A stretch of 51,307 bases of DNA from an uncultured cyanobacterium (GCA_903856805.1 CAIOCZ010000054.1:1-51307), one strand, 5' to 3'; numbered from the stretch's first letter, positions 1 through 9,672 are shown. The notes: generated by a model from the letters alone, not told the origin. Numbers and translations are program-made.

Positions 1-561
1 CACGAGGCGGGGGCCGCGGCCGGCCGCGATCTGCTGGTCGCCCGGCATCGCGGTCGGGCGGCGCTGATCAGTCGCAGTGGCGATGGTTTCAGTTGTCGTC
101 AAGCCGCCCAGCTGGCGGCGGGCCTGGGGGTCCTGCGCTTCGATTGGCTCCTGCTGTTGGATCCGGTGGCGATGGCGGATCCCGCCTGTTGGCAGCGGCA
201 GGCCGGGGTGGTGCTGGCCACCGGCGCGGCGGGGCCGCCGTTGCTGGCCGGCCAGCGGCTGGCCAGTGCCGGTCTGGCGGTGCAGGCCCTGGCGATGGAC
301 AGTCAGGCCCTGCGGCTCAGCCTGGGGGACCACCGCTGGTTGTTGCTGCCCGATCGCCAGGCCCTGTGGAGTTGGCAGACCCGGGGGGAGGCGCTGCCCG
401 CCGGCCTGTGGCTGGGCTTCCAACCCCAGCTCCGCGACCGCCAGGTCCTGCGGGCTCCGGCCCTGCGCCAGGTGTGGGTGAGCGGCCCACCGCCAGCCCC
501 GCTGCCCCCTGGCTGGCGGGCCACCGGTGCCCGGGGATCGCTGCAGACCGGCGTGGGCTGA
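1..561 (+). CDS. ComEC/Rec2-like competence protein, C-terminal fragment
   Basis: The reading frame is open from the first base, so the gene begins outside the window and only the last 186 residues are present. The fragment resembles the metallo-beta-lactamase-like C-terminal part of ComEC DNA-uptake channels. It includes a stretch GRAALISRSGDG, a segment RFDWLLLLDP, and a terminal WRATGARGSLQ resembling the 'TD..G.I' ending common in ComEC. ComEC proteins are inner-membrane channels that import single-stranded DNA during natural transformation. No membrane segments fall inside the visible part. Assignment is from remembered family pattern; another MBL-fold protein is possible. Confidence 0.55.
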   Translation, partial: HEAGAAAGRDLLVARHRGRAALISRSGDGFSCRQAAQLAAGLGVLRFDWLLLLDPVAMADPACWQRQAGVVLATGAAGPPLLAGQRLASAGLAVQALAMDSQALRLSLGDHRWLLLPDRQALWSWQTRGEALPAGLWLGFQPQLRDRQVLRAPALRQVWVSGPPPAPLPPGWRATGARGSLQTGVG

Positions 562-635
562 CGGCTCCGTAGAGTGACCTCACCCCAAGCCGATCTGCCG
601 GCGTCATGGCGCCAGGGGATTGGGCTCGGGTGATT

Positions 636-720
636 GGAGAGGTGGCTGAGTGGTCGAAAGCGAACGACTCGAAATCGTTTGAAGGGCAACCTTCCGTGGG
701 TTCGAATCCCACCCTCTCCG
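636..720 (+). tRNA. tRNA-Ser (anticodon CGA)
   Basis: An 85-nt cloverleaf with a long variable arm. The acceptor stem GGAGAGG pairs with CCTCTCC, followed by discriminator G. The anticodon stem AACGA/TCGTT encloses loop CTCGAAA, giving anticodon CGA at 670-672, which reads UCG. The T arm contains GGTTCGAATCC. CCA is not encoded. Confidence 0.95.
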
Positions 721-773
721 TTCTTCTCCCATGGACTGGGGTCGATTATTTTGGGATGATCTGATCTGCTGCG

Positions 774-1676
774 TTGGTCGATCTCGACGTCCTCACCGCA
801 CTCGATGCACTGCAGTGGTTGAGAACGGCAGACGAAGTGACCAGGCGGTTCGGCATCAGTGCTTCGTCCGTGAGCAGGCAGTCGCGAAAGTGTCTGGAAA
901 TTTTTGACGTTCAACTCTTGCGTACTCACGGTGAGTGGAATGTTGTTGGTGACCCATCCTTGCTCCTTTTGGAGCGGCGGGTGCATCAGGCTGCTCGTTG
1001 GCTGGGACGCCGGTCCCTCAGGTTGGAGGCCACCTATTGGTCGGGGCCGCTCCTGTGTTCGCCACCCCCGAATCACTGGATTCTGGGCCTTTCAAATATC
1101 GTGGGCATCTCCAGAAACTTTCAGCTCGTAAGAGATCGTATTGTCGATGCCTGTGTCGTTGGATTGCCTGATATTCCCGATGGTGGTGATCCGGATTTGG
1201 CGGTGAAGACCCTCTCCTCCATGCCCGTTTTCTTTGTCGCCTGTCCAGATCATCCCCTGGTAGGTCGCTCCCATCTTTCCTATGAAGATATTGCGGAATA
1301 TCCAACTCTGGCTCTGCCTGAAGGCTCCTATCCCAAGGTGGAGAAATCCCTAAGGTCCATCGGGCTTTGGAATGACGTCGTTCGAATGTCCCGTTACCGG
1401 CGGGAGGTCTGGGAGGGGCGGACGGAGGCGGAGCTCACCATCGGCTACGGAACCGTGCTCAGTCGGGAGGTGAGCGGCGGCCCCTCGGTGCGTCTTCCCC
1501 TGGAGTTGCCGTTGGCCTCCGGAGAGGCCATTGTGGTGAGGAAAGAGTATTTGGATCACCTCAAGTTCACAGCTTTGTGTGATTTCGTCCTCTCGCGTTT
1601 GCTCCCATTTTCTCTCCGATATCCTGAGATTCAGTTGTTGGAATCGCCTGCAGGGGGCTGGGGTGGCCACGCTTGA
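774..1676 (+). CDS. LysR-like transcriptional regulator with atypical N-terminus
   Basis: A 300-residue protein of LysR length. The N-terminal 35 residues look like a degenerate winged-helix segment (ALQWLRTADEVTRRFGI then SVSRQSRKCLEIF). The remainder resembles a periplasmic-binding-like effector domain, with the typical middle stretch FFVACPDHPLV. The start is a TTG at 774; a stop at 762-764 excludes anything earlier except codons just before it. The gene is visibly less GC-rich in codon choice than its neighbours and lies directly after tRNA-Ser, so acquisition at the tRNA is possible but unproven. Its target genes cannot be inferred. Family confidence is moderate because the HTH is divergent. 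Confidence 0.65.
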   Translation: MVDLDVLTALDALQWLRTADEVTRRFGISASSVSRQSRKCLEIFDVQLLRTHGEWNVVGDPSLLLLERRVHQAARWLGRRSLRLEATYWSGPLLCSPPPNHWILGLSNIVGISRNFQLVRDRIVDACVVGLPDIPDGGDPDLAVKTLSSMPVFFVACPDHPLVGRSHLSYEDIAEYPTLALPEGSYPKVEKSLRSIGLWNDVVRMSRYRREVWEGRTEAELTIGYGTVLSREVSGGPSVRLPLELPLASGEAIVVRKEYLDHLKFTALCDFVLSRLLPFSLRYPEIQLLESPAGGWGGHA

Positions 1677-1683
1677 ACCCCTG

Positions 1684-1702
1684 GGCCGGCGGGCCGCCGG
1701 CC
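1684..1702 (+). terminator. Strong GC hairpin after the LysR-like gene
   Basis: GGCCGGC (1684-1690) and GCCGGCC (1696-1702) form a perfect 7-bp stem with a 5-nt loop, eight bases after the stop of the LysR-like gene. No U-tract follows, so it is terminator-like rather than a canonical rho-independent terminator. A direct repeat TGAACCCCT flanks it. Confidence 0.4.
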
Positions 1703-1764
1703 TTCCCGGTGCCTGAACCCCTCGACTCAGCTCGATAGACTCCTTCCGCTTTTCTTTAGATTGC

Positions 1765-1947
1765 ATGCGCGGTCTGTTCGACGGCTGCTCCAGCTGCAGG
1801 AATTTCTCGGGATGTCAGGGCGCTACCGGGTTCTGCCGGGTGTCGGGCGCCATTTTGGTGCCGGCCTGGGGGCTGGGACGGGGCTGTCCCTATTGGACGG
1901 CCCAGGGGGCGCTGAACCCGCGCATGCAGCCTCCTGTTCAGGAGTGA
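1765..1947 (+). CDS. Small cysteine-rich protein (hypothetical)
   Basis: A 60-residue ORF with ATG start. Five cysteines are spaced C8-x2-C11-x5-C17-x6-C24-x16-C41, and C41 is followed by PYW. This pattern is reminiscent of small metal- or cluster-binding proteins of unknown function. It lies in its own interval after the LysR-like gene and ends ten bases inside the convergent small gene on the other strand. No function is recognised. The Cys spacing is the main argument that it is real; a chance ORF in GC-rich DNA remains possible. Confidence 0.4.
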   Translation: MRGLFDGCSSCRNFSGCQGATGFCRVSGAILVPAWGLGRGCPYWTAQGALNPRMQPPVQE

Positions 1948-2180
1948 AAGAGCAGGACGAGACCCGACTTCACCTGGTGAAACTCCCGCTCCTCCCGGCT
2001 GAGATCCAGGCCCACCTGCAGTCCTTCCTTCAGCGCCACATCGAACGGGGGGGACGATGGTGCCGCCCCGTCACTCCACAGGGCCGCGATCCCTACCGGT
2101 GTGGCGTGCCAGCGGAAGCAGGGGGTGCGCCCGATCGAAGGCTCCTGCAGTGCATCTTCTAGCAGCTCCCGGATCGGCAT
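1938..2180 (-). CDS. Small hypothetical protein (80 aa)
   Basis: An 80-residue soluble-looking protein that starts PIRELLEDAL and ends with the segment DLSREEREFHQVKSGLVLLF. Two consecutive ATG codons are present (2183 and 2180); the second is preferred because a GGAG lies about five bases upstream of it. The amino-acid composition is balanced and unlike the Arg/Pro/Gly-rich shadow frames here, which supports a real gene. It is convergent with the cysteine-rich ORF and divergent from the downstream glycosyltransferase. No family is recognised. Confidence 0.5.
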   Translation of the reverse strand: MPIRELLEDALQEPSIGRTPCFRWHATPVGIAALWSDGAAPSSPPFDVALKEGLQVGLDLSREEREFHQVKSGLVLLFHS

Positions 2181-2287
2181 CATCTCCAGGCTTGGCCCAC
2201 CACGTCAGTCGCCCCAGCTTCGGAGGGGGGCGGCGGCCATGGAAGGGAGCCGAAGGTTTTTGTGATATCGCTTCTAAGTTGAACCGC

Positions 2288-3502
2288 ATGGCTCTGTTGC
2301 CCAGTCCGGTTGCGCTTGTTCACGAGTGGTTTACCCCCCGTTCCGTGGGGGGGTCCGAATTGGTGGCGCAGCAAATTGATGGCCTCTTGCTGGATCAGGG
2401 GCTTGACCCCCGTCTCCATGCCCTCGTGGACGGCGAGAGTTGCCGCCCGGGCAGCTGGCTGTATGGGCGCACGGTGCGAACCAGCTTCATCCAGGGACTT
2501 CCCTGGGGAGTCAGTCATGTGCAGCAGTATCTGCCCCTGTTGCCGCTGGCGATCGAACAGCTCGATCTAGCGGGTCACCCCCTGGTGATCAGCAGCAGCC
2601 ACCTGGTGGCGAAGGGGGTTCTCACCGCTCCCGATCAACTGCATCTGAGTTACGTCCATACCCCGGTGCGCTACGCCTGGGATCAGATGCACCCCTATCT
2701 GGCCAGTTCGGCCCTGGCCCGAGGCCCGTTGGGTCCCCTGGTGCGGTGGCAGTTGCATCAGCTTCGTCAATGGGACGTTCTCAGCAGCCTGCGGGTGGAT
2801 GGCTTCCTAGCCAACTCCCGCTTTACGGCCCGGAGGATCGCTCGTTGCTGGCGTCGGCCCGCCACGGTGCTTCATCCACCCGTGGCCGTGGAGCGCTTCC
2901 GCTGGGACCAGCCCCGCGATGACGTTTACCTCAGCCTCTGTCGCCTTGTGCCCAACAAGCGGGTGGATGTGGTGGTGGAGGCCTTCAATCGCACCGGCCT
3001 GCCGTTGGTGGTGATCGGCGATGGGCCCGAGCGGCGGCGATTGATGGCGCTGGCCCGACCCAACATCCGCTTCCTGGGCCGGTGCGATGACAACGAAGCC
3101 GGCCAGTGGTTGGAACGTTGCCGGGCCTATGTGTATGCAGGTTTGGAGGATTTCGGCATCGCGCCGGTGGAGGCCATGGCCGCTGGGGCTCCGGTCATCG
3201 CCTATGGCGCCGGCGGCATTCTGGACAGCGTTCGCTGCCTGGAAAGCGGCGCTACTGCCCCGACCGGTCTGCTCTTTGGCGAGCAGACCGGTGCCAGCCT
3301 GGCGCAGGCCCTGGAGGCGTTCGAAGCCGATCGTCTCTGGCAGCGGCTGCCGGCGGAGGGCCAGCGCCGCTGGGCGGACCGGTTTGGGCCGGCCTGCTTT
3401 CGCACCCGCCTGTTGGCCGAGCTGGAGCGGCAGTGGGATCGCCATCAACGCCGCCTCCATCGGGATGGCCTGCCGGTGCGGCTGACTGTGCCTCTGGCTT
3501 GA
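2288..3502 (+). CDS. Glycosyltransferase, GT4 family
   Basis: A 404-residue GT-B enzyme. The N-terminus reads LVHEWFTPRSVGGSE, the usual acceptor-domain opening. The C-terminal nucleotide-sugar domain contains VIGDGPERRRLM and the retaining-enzyme E-x7-E motif (EDFGIAPVE, about residues 287-295). It should transfer a hexose from a nucleotide-sugar to a growing lipid-linked saccharide on the cytoplasmic face of the membrane. The start chosen is the ATG at 2288, because upstream codons in the open frame have shadow composition. The sugar transferase 65 bp downstream suggests both serve exopolysaccharide or O-antigen synthesis. Donor and acceptor sugars cannot be told. Confidence 0.85.
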   Translation: MALLPSPVALVHEWFTPRSVGGSELVAQQIDGLLLDQGLDPRLHALVDGESCRPGSWLYGRTVRTSFIQGLPWGVSHVQQYLPLLPLAIEQLDLAGHPLVISSSHLVAKGVLTAPDQLHLSYVHTPVRYAWDQMHPYLASSALARGPLGPLVRWQLHQLRQWDVLSSLRVDGFLANSRFTARRIARCWRRPATVLHPPVAVERFRWDQPRDDVYLSLCRLVPNKRVDVVVEAFNRTGLPLVVIGDGPERRRLMALARPNIRFLGRCDDNEAGQWLERCRAYVYAGLEDFGIAPVEAMAAGAPVIAYGAGGILDSVRCLESGATAPTGLLFGEQTGASLAQALEAFEADRLWQRLPAEGQRRWADRFGPACFRTRLLAELERQWDRHQRRLHRDGLPVRLTVPLA

Positions 3503-3567
3503 GTGGCCTTGGCTGCTGGTGGCGGCAAGGTTGCCCTCTTTAGATAGCTTGACAGCGGTGGTGGTCC

Positions 3568-4284
3568 ATGCTTTCCCGGTTCGGATCCTCGGAACTGGTT
3601 GCTCCCTCTCCCCTGGTTCCGGTCCTGGATCGGTCCTCCGCCGGATTGATGCGCTTGCAGTCGCGCCGGTCGCGGATGCTCAAGCGCAGCGGCGATGTGC
3701 TGTTTTCCCTGCTTGCCCTGGCCCTGGGAGCCCCCCTGTTTGTCCTGCTCGGGCTGCTGGTCAAACTCAGCTCCCCGGGTCCAGTGTTCTATGTGCAGCA
3801 GCGGGTGGGCCGCGGCTACCGCAGTTTCGGCTGCATCAAGTTCCGCACCATGCGCCGCGATGCCGATCGGCTGCTTTCGGCCCTGCTGGCCGAATCGCCA
3901 GATCTGAAGGAGGAGTTTCGCAACGACTTCAAGCTGCGTCACGATCCTCGGATCACGCCGCTGGGGAAGTTTCTGCGCCGTTCCAGCCTCGATGAATTAC
4001 CCCAGTTTTTGAACGTCTTGAGGGGGGAGATGAGTGTGGTCGGTCCCCGTCCCATCGTGCGCAAGGAGCTGCCGCGCTATGGAGACCGCATGGACGAGGT
4101 GCTCGCGGTACGGCCCGGCCTCACGGGCCTCTGGCAGGTGTCCGGTCGCAACAATCTCAGCTATGCGGAGCGGGTGGCTTTGGACGTGCGCTATGCGCGC
4201 CATCGCAGTCTGCGCCTTGATTTAACGATCCTCTGGCGCACGATGGCGGTGATCCTCGATCCCCGGGATCGCGGCGCCTACTGA
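3568..4284 (+). CDS. Polyprenyl-phosphate sugar-1-phosphate transferase (bacterial sugar transferase family)
   Basis: A 238-residue member of the WcaJ/RfbP/EpsL-type family (PF02397). One hydrophobic reentrant or transmembrane segment lies at about residues 45-66 (VLFSLLALALGAPLFVLLGLL). The catalytic domain has the signature KFRTMRRDAD, RRSSLDELPQ, SVVGPRP near residue 158 and GLTGLWQVSGR. It initiates repeat-unit assembly by loading a sugar-phosphate onto undecaprenyl phosphate at the inner membrane. It lies directly after the GT4 gene on the same strand, probably as one operon. Its last 7 bp overlap the end of cobD on the other strand. Confidence 0.9.
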   Translation: MLSRFGSSELVAPSPLVPVLDRSSAGLMRLQSRRSRMLKRSGDVLFSLLALALGAPLFVLLGLLVKLSSPGPVFYVQQRVGRGYRSFGCIKFRTMRRDADRLLSALLAESPDLKEEFRNDFKLRHDPRITPLGKFLRRSSLDELPQFLNVLRGEMSVVGPRPIVRKELPRYGDRMDEVLAVRPGLTGLWQVSGRNNLSYAERVALDVRYARHRSLRLDLTILWRTMAVILDPRDRGAY

Positions 4285-5297
4285 TGGGCTAGGGCTTCGC
4301 TGACCGCCATCGCCAGCATGGGTCCAGCGGCGGCCAGCAGCCACAATCCTTCGAGGCGATCACTGAGCTGCAGGATGCGCTCTACACCAGCCTGGTCGGG
4401 GGCGGGCTGATGGCCAGCCAGCAGCGGTTTGGCCTTGGGGCCATCGGCGTAGTGGTTCAGGCCCCCGAGCCGTAGCTCGGCCGTGTGGGCATAGGCCGCC
4501 TGGGAGACGCCGGCGTTCGGGGAGGGATCGGAGGCCCCATCCCTCAGGGCCTCCCGCAGCAGCCGGTTGGTGGCCCCCAGCCGTCCTGCCGCCAGCGGCA
4601 GACTGAGGGCCACCAACCGGCAGGCCGGCCAGGTGAGCAGGTCGTCGAGACGGGCGCCGGCGGTGCCGAGCCAGCGCAGCCGACCGTGGCGGTAGCCCAG
4701 CATGGAATCGAGGGTGCTGGCGGCCTTGAAGGCCCAGGCCAGGCACAGGGGCCCGGGCAGGGTTGGGTCAACACTCACCAGCGCAGCCCCCACGAGCATC
4801 CAGAACAGCGGGGCAAACAGGCCATCCACGGCATTTTCGGCCGCCGTTTCGGCCGCCGCCCGCAGCACGTCGGCGGCGTCCAGGCGACTCACGTCCCGCC
4901 CCACGATCCAGGCCAGGCGCCGCCGGGCCGTCGCCAGGTCCGGCAGGGCCTCCAGCACCTGTTGCACCGCCTTCTTCAGGCTGCGACCCGCCAGGGCACT
5001 GGCCAGGCCAATCACGAGCAACGGCAGGCCCAGGGCGGGCCAAGGCTGGGAGAGTTGTTCGATGCCCCAGCCCGCCAGGCCGCTGCTCCCCACCACCACC
5101 AGGGTGATCCCCACCCCGGCTAGGCGCAGGTAGCCGGGCCGATCGCCGGCCCAGGCTTCGGCGGGCCCACGCAGGCGGGTGATGGCTTGGCCCATCACCT
5201 GCACGGGGTGCAGCCAGGAGCGGGGATCCCCAATCAGTTGGTCGAGGCCTGCGGCGACGACCACGGCGGCGAGGGGAATCGGGGCGAAGGTGCCCAT
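4278..5297 (-). CDS. cobD: Adenosylcobinamide-phosphate synthase (CobD/CbiB)
   Basis: A 339-residue polytopic membrane protein matching CobD/CbiB. It shows LDQLIGDPRSWLHPVQVMG near the N-terminus, GRDVSRLDAADVLRAAAET in the middle, the D-SPNAG motif (DPSPNAGVSQAAYA) and LGGLNHYADG near the C-terminus. The enzyme attaches the aminopropanol arm to adenosylcobyric acid in cobamide synthesis. The ATG at 5297 was chosen because longer in-frame starts run into ilvC. It begins 20 bp after the ilvC stop, so the two could be co-transcribed. No cobalamin riboswitch is visible upstream. Confidence 0.9.
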   Translation of the reverse strand: MGTFAPIPLAAVVVAAGLDQLIGDPRSWLHPVQVMGQAITRLRGPAEAWAGDRPGYLRLAGVGITLVVVGSSGLAGWGIEQLSQPWPALGLPLLVIGLASALAGRSLKKAVQQVLEALPDLATARRRLAWIVGRDVSRLDAADVLRAAAETAAENAVDGLFAPLFWMLVGAALVSVDPTLPGPLCLAWAFKAASTLDSMLGYRHGRLRWLGTAGARLDDLLTWPACRLVALSLPLAAGRLGATNRLLREALRDGASDPSPNAGVSQAAYAHTAELRLGGLNHYADGPKAKPLLAGHQPAPDQAGVERILQLSDRLEGLWLLAAAGPMLAMAVSEALAHQ

Positions 5298-5317
5298 CGG
5301 CCCCGCTTCTCGGAGGA

Positions 5318-6448
<1,131 letters not shown>

Positions 6449-6475
6449 TCAGCCAACTTGGGATGGCCCATTTCC

Positions 6476-6988
6476 ATGGACGTGCTCAGCCCCAGCCATC
6501 AGGCCATTGCCGACCTGTTCGATGCCCACATGGCGGCTGAGATGAAGGGGGATCTGGAGGGCACCATGGCCACCATGGACGCCGACCCTCACCTCATCAA
6601 CATGGCGTCGGGAACTGGGGGCGTTGGGACCGCCTGGGTCCGCGACTTCTATGCCCACGATCTGATCGGCCAGTTCTTTCCTGCCGATGTCGAATTCATC
6701 CGGATTTCGCGCACCATCAACGACGAACGGTTGGTGGATGAGTGGGTGATCCGTTTCACCCACGATAAAGTGATGACCCACTTGCTCTCGGGGGTGGCCC
6801 CAACCGGTCGGCGGGTGGAGATGGCCTTGGCGCTGGTGGTGGGGGTTCGCGACGGCAAGGTGGCCTACGAGCACGTCTACTGGGATCAGGCCGGTCTCCT
6901 GGCCCAACTGGGCCTGCTTGATCCCACCGGTCTTCCGATCGACACCACCACCGCCGCCCGGCTGCTGGCGGCGACCGGCAAGGGTTGA
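6476..6988 (+). CDS. NTF2-like / SnoaL-type cyclase-fold protein
   Basis: About 170 residues forming a probable single alpha+beta cone domain. The N-terminal helix AIADLFDAHMAAEMKGDLEGTM is followed by DADPHLINM, WVRDFYAHDLIGQFFP, VDEWVIRFTHD and YEHVYWDQA. This order is typical of the SnoaL/nuclear transport factor 2 superfamily. Such proteins bind or isomerise small molecules; the substrate is unknown. An in-frame TTG at 6458 would add six residues, but the ATG at 6476 gives a more usual start. It is divergent from ilvC and convergent with clpP3. Confidence 0.75.
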   Translation: MDVLSPSHQAIADLFDAHMAAEMKGDLEGTMATMDADPHLINMASGTGGVGTAWVRDFYAHDLIGQFFPADVEFIRISRTINDERLVDEWVIRFTHDKVMTHLLSGVAPTGRRVEMALALVVGVRDGKVAYEHVYWDQAGLLAQLGLLDPTGLPIDTTTAARLLAATGKG

Positions 6989-7125
6989 ATCCAAGCTTGC
7001 CGTTGAGGGGCGGATCCGAACGAGCGGGGCGCGATTCTTAACATCCTCTGGCGCCAAGAATAAGCCGGGGTGGATTGCACCGGTGGGGTCTTCAAGCCAA
7101 CGCCCTGAATGATCCCAGAAGGCGA

Positions 7126-7728
7126 TCAGGCTTCGTTGGGATGGGCAATCACCCGGTCAATCAGGCCATACTCGACCGCCTCGGCGGCACTGAGGAAGTA
7201 GTCACGGTCCGTGTCCTTGGCGACCTTCTCCACGGGTTGGCTGCACATGTCGGCCAGGGACAGGTTGAGCATGTCCTTGATGCGCAGGATCTCGCGGGCT
7301 TCGATTTCGATGTCGCTGGCCTGTCGCTGGCTCGTGCCCCCCAGGGGTTGATGGATCATGATCCGGCTGTGGGGAAGGGCCAGCCGTTTGCCCTTGGTGC
7401 CCGCCGCCAGCAGGAAGGCGCCCATGGAGGCTGCCAAGCCCACGCAGATCGTCACCACATCTGATTTCACATATTGCATCGTGTCAAAAATGGCCAAGCC
7501 CGCCGTGACGGAGCCCCCCGGAGAGTTGATGTAGAGATAAATCGGCTTGGAATTGTCCTCGGAGTCGAGATAGAGCATCTGAGCCACCAGGCTGTTGGCC
7601 ACCCCATCGCTCACCTCCTGGCCCAGAAACAGGATCCGTTCCACCCCAAGGCGGGTGTAGATGTCAACCCAGCGCTCGTACTGGCTTCCGGGCAGGCGGT
7701 AAGGAACGCTGGGAGTGCCGATAGGCAT
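7126..7728 (-). CDS. clpP3: ATP-dependent Clp protease proteolytic subunit (ClpP3-type)
   Basis: A 200-residue ClpP with a complete catalytic triad: Ser101 in LAASMGAF, His126 in MIHQPLGG and Asp176 in DTDRDYFLS. It would form mixed rings with the adjacent ClpR and cut proteins delivered by a Clp ATPase in the cytoplasm. It starts 51 bp downstream of the clpR stop in the same direction, matching the known clpR-clpP3 arrangement in cyanobacteria. The paralogue number is given from that context rather than from sequence comparison. Confidence 0.92.
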   Translation of the reverse strand: MPIGTPSVPYRLPGSQYERWVDIYTRLGVERILFLGQEVSDGVANSLVAQMLYLDSEDNSKPIYLYINSPGGSVTAGLAIFDTMQYVKSDVVTICVGLAASMGAFLLAAGTKGKRLALPHSRIMIHQPLGGTSQRQASDIEIEAREILRIKDMLNLSLADMCSQPVEKVAKDTDRDYFLSAAEAVEYGLIDRVIAHPNEA

Positions 7729-7779
7729 GGGTCGGATCGGGGGAGAGGGGGGCGGCGGTGGAAAGAAAGGAAAAGGGGC

Positions 7780-8463
7780 TCAGCCGATGCCGGCGGCCGT
7801 GGGCAGGGGGGCCGGCAGTTGCTTCTGGCTGGTAAGCACCCGGTCGATCAGGCCGTAGTCGAGGGCTTCCTGGGCGGTGAGGTAGGTCATCCGATCGGAG
7901 TCCCGGGCCAGCTCCTCCACCGTTTTGCCGGTGTTAAGGGAAAGCATCTCAAGCAGCGTCTGTTTGTTGTGCAGCACTTCCTTGGCCCGGATCTGGATGT
8001 CACTGGCCTGGCCTCGGGCACCGCTACGGGGCTGGTGCAGCACGATCGAAGCGTGGGGCAGGGCCGCCCGGTGCCCCTTGGTGCCGGCGGACAGAATCAT
8101 GGCCGCGGTGCCCATCGCCTGGCCGATGCAAATCGTGTGGACGGGAGGTTTCACATAGCGCAGGGTGTCGGCAATGGCAAAGGCTTCGGTTTCAAAACCA
8201 ATCGCATCACCCGAATACCAGCTAGTCCCCGTGGAGTTGATATAGAAGAAAATCGGTTTCTCTGGGTTGTCGAATTCCAAATACAACAACTGGGCGATGA
8301 TCAGTTCAGTGACATCGATGCCCATTTGGCGCTTGGCATCGTCGTCGGAGAACAAGGGCAGGCCCAGATACACAATCCGCTCCTTCAGCAACAGGGAGGG
8401 GAGATCCGGTGGCGGGGTGCGCAGCACGGCGGAATCGCCGTAGTAGGGGGCTGACACCGACAT
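7780..8463 (-). CDS. clpR: ClpR, inactive Clp protease subunit
   Basis: A 227-residue ClpP homologue (from the ATG at 8463). Aligning QAMGTAAMILSAGTKG with ClpP3 puts Gly118 at the nucleophile Ser. His143 (LHQPRSG) is kept, and the triad Asp is replaced by Met in DSDRMTYL. An extra loop, STGTSWYSGDAIGFE, precedes the central helix. These are the known features of cyanobacterial and plastid ClpR, which builds heptamers with ClpP3. A GTG at 8475 would add four residues (TKR). The N-terminal APYYGD and RTPPPDLPSLLLKERI agree with family members. Confidence 0.92.
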   Translation of the reverse strand: MSVSAPYYGDSAVLRTPPPDLPSLLLKERIVYLGLPLFSDDDAKRQMGIDVTELIIAQLLYLEFDNPEKPIFFYINSTGTSWYSGDAIGFETEAFAIADTLRYVKPPVHTICIGQAMGTAAMILSAGTKGHRAALPHASIVLHQPRSGARGQASDIQIRAKEVLHNKQTLLEMLSLNTGKTVEELARDSDRMTYLTAQEALDYGLIDRVLTSQKQLPAPLPTAAGIG

Positions 8464-8496
8464 CCGTTTGGTCACTAGGGGGCTTGAGAAAGGAGC

Positions 8497-9672
8497 CTAG
8501 CGGGGGCCAGGAGGCTCGTGCTCCCCGGCGGCAATCGGATCGGCTCCGGCGGCGCCCCCGCGGCGCCTATCGCCGGCGCGCTGGGGCCGCTCGTTGCCCT
8601 TCTCCGGGCTGCGGTCCCAACGTGCGAACACCATCCTGCCCGTGGGGGTCTGCAGGGCCCCGGTGACCACCACGGGCAGGCGCTCGCCGATCCGCCGCCG
8701 GGCTTCCTCCACCACCACCATCGTGCCGTCATCCAGATAGCCCACGCCCTGCTCGGCTTCCTTGCCTTCCCGCACGATCTTCAACTGCAGACCATCGCCG
8801 GGTTGCACCTCGGCCCGAAGCGCGATCACCAACTCGCTCAGATTGAGAACCTTGAGGTCCTGCACCAGGGCCACCTGGGCCAGATTGAAATCGGTGGTGA
8901 GCAGCGTGCCGCCGGTGTCGGCGGTGAGCTTGAGCAATTTGTCGTCGGCGCCATTGCCCTCGTAGCGGGTGCTGTTCACCACCAGCCGGCGGCCGTAACT
9001 GTCGCGGAGCTCGGAAAGCAGCTTGAGCCCGCGACGACCCTTGGCGCGCTTGTCGCCGTTGGCGGAATCGGCGAGGGCCTGTAGTTCATCGATCACCGCC
9101 TGGGCCACGATCACCTGGCCTTCCAGCAGGCCCGAAGCCAGCAGCCCCCGGATACGGCCGTCAATAATCACGCTGGTGTCGAGGATCTTGGCGCTGGCGG
9201 GCTGCAGCACCCCATCGGCCACCAGCAGTGCTTCCGTGCTGGTCGGGTTGAACAGGCGCAGCAGGGTGCGGCCATGGACTTCGGCCAGGTTGTACCCCAG
9301 CACGCCGAAAAACACGTTGCTCAGGACCGCCGCTAGCGGCTTCACCAGCACCACTTCCCAGGGGAGAGGCAGCAACAGAATCGGGGCCAGCAGCAGGTTG
9401 GCCACCAGCAACCCCAGGATCAGCCCGACGGCACGACTGATCAACAGGTCGGTGGGCATGCTGCGCACCTGAACCATCAGCCGGCGTCGCAGTTGCTGGA
9501 AGAAGAAACCAGCCAGCAGGCCGAAAAAGGCCCCGAAGCCCCCCAACACCAGCCGCAGGCCCTCGAGATTGGTGACCTGCACCAGCAGGGTCTCGGGCAG
9601 CAGATCGACCCCCAACCAGCCGGTGGCTGTGCCGGAGATCAGAAACAGCAGCAGGATGAGGGGGTCCACCAT
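8497..9672 (-). CDS. PIN/TRAM domain membrane protein (YacL-type)
   Basis: A 391-residue protein. Several hydrophobic segments (about residues 1-110) are followed by a PIN nuclease domain starting KILDTSVIIDGRI, with further acidic residues in VIDELQALAD and LLTTDFNLA. A C-terminal TRAM-like RNA-binding segment (VREGKEAEQGVGYLDDGTMVVVEEA) comes next. This order is that of YacL-like proteins, presumably membrane-anchored RNases, although the substrate is unknown. The last roughly 40 residues are charged and low-complexity. The start is the ATG at 9672; the N-terminal hydrophobic helix would otherwise be preceded by a shadow extension. Confidence 0.85.
   Translation of the reverse strand: MVDPLILLLFLISGTATGWLGVDLLPETLLVQVTNLEGLRLVLGGFGAFFGLLAGFFFQQLRRRLMVQVRSMPTDLLISRAVGLILGLLVANLLLAPILLLPLPWEVVLVKPLAAVLSNVFFGVLGYNLAEVHGRTLLRLFNPTSTEALLVADGVLQPASAKILDTSVIIDGRIRGLLASGLLEGQVIVAQAVIDELQALADSANGDKRAKGRRGLKLLSELRDSYGRRLVVNSTRYEGNGADDKLLKLTADTGGTLLTTDFNLAQVALVQDLKVLNLSELVIALRAEVQPGDGLQLKIVREGKEAEQGVGYLDDGTMVVVEEARRRIGERLPVVVTGALQTPTGRMVFARWDRSPEKGNERPQRAGDRRRGGAAGADPIAAGEHEPPGPR

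Noticed and set aside
303-1076. Long minus-strand ORF across tRNA-Ser and the LysR-like gene
   Set aside because: It is antisense to a tRNA and to better-supported coding sequence, and its composition is that of a shadow frame.
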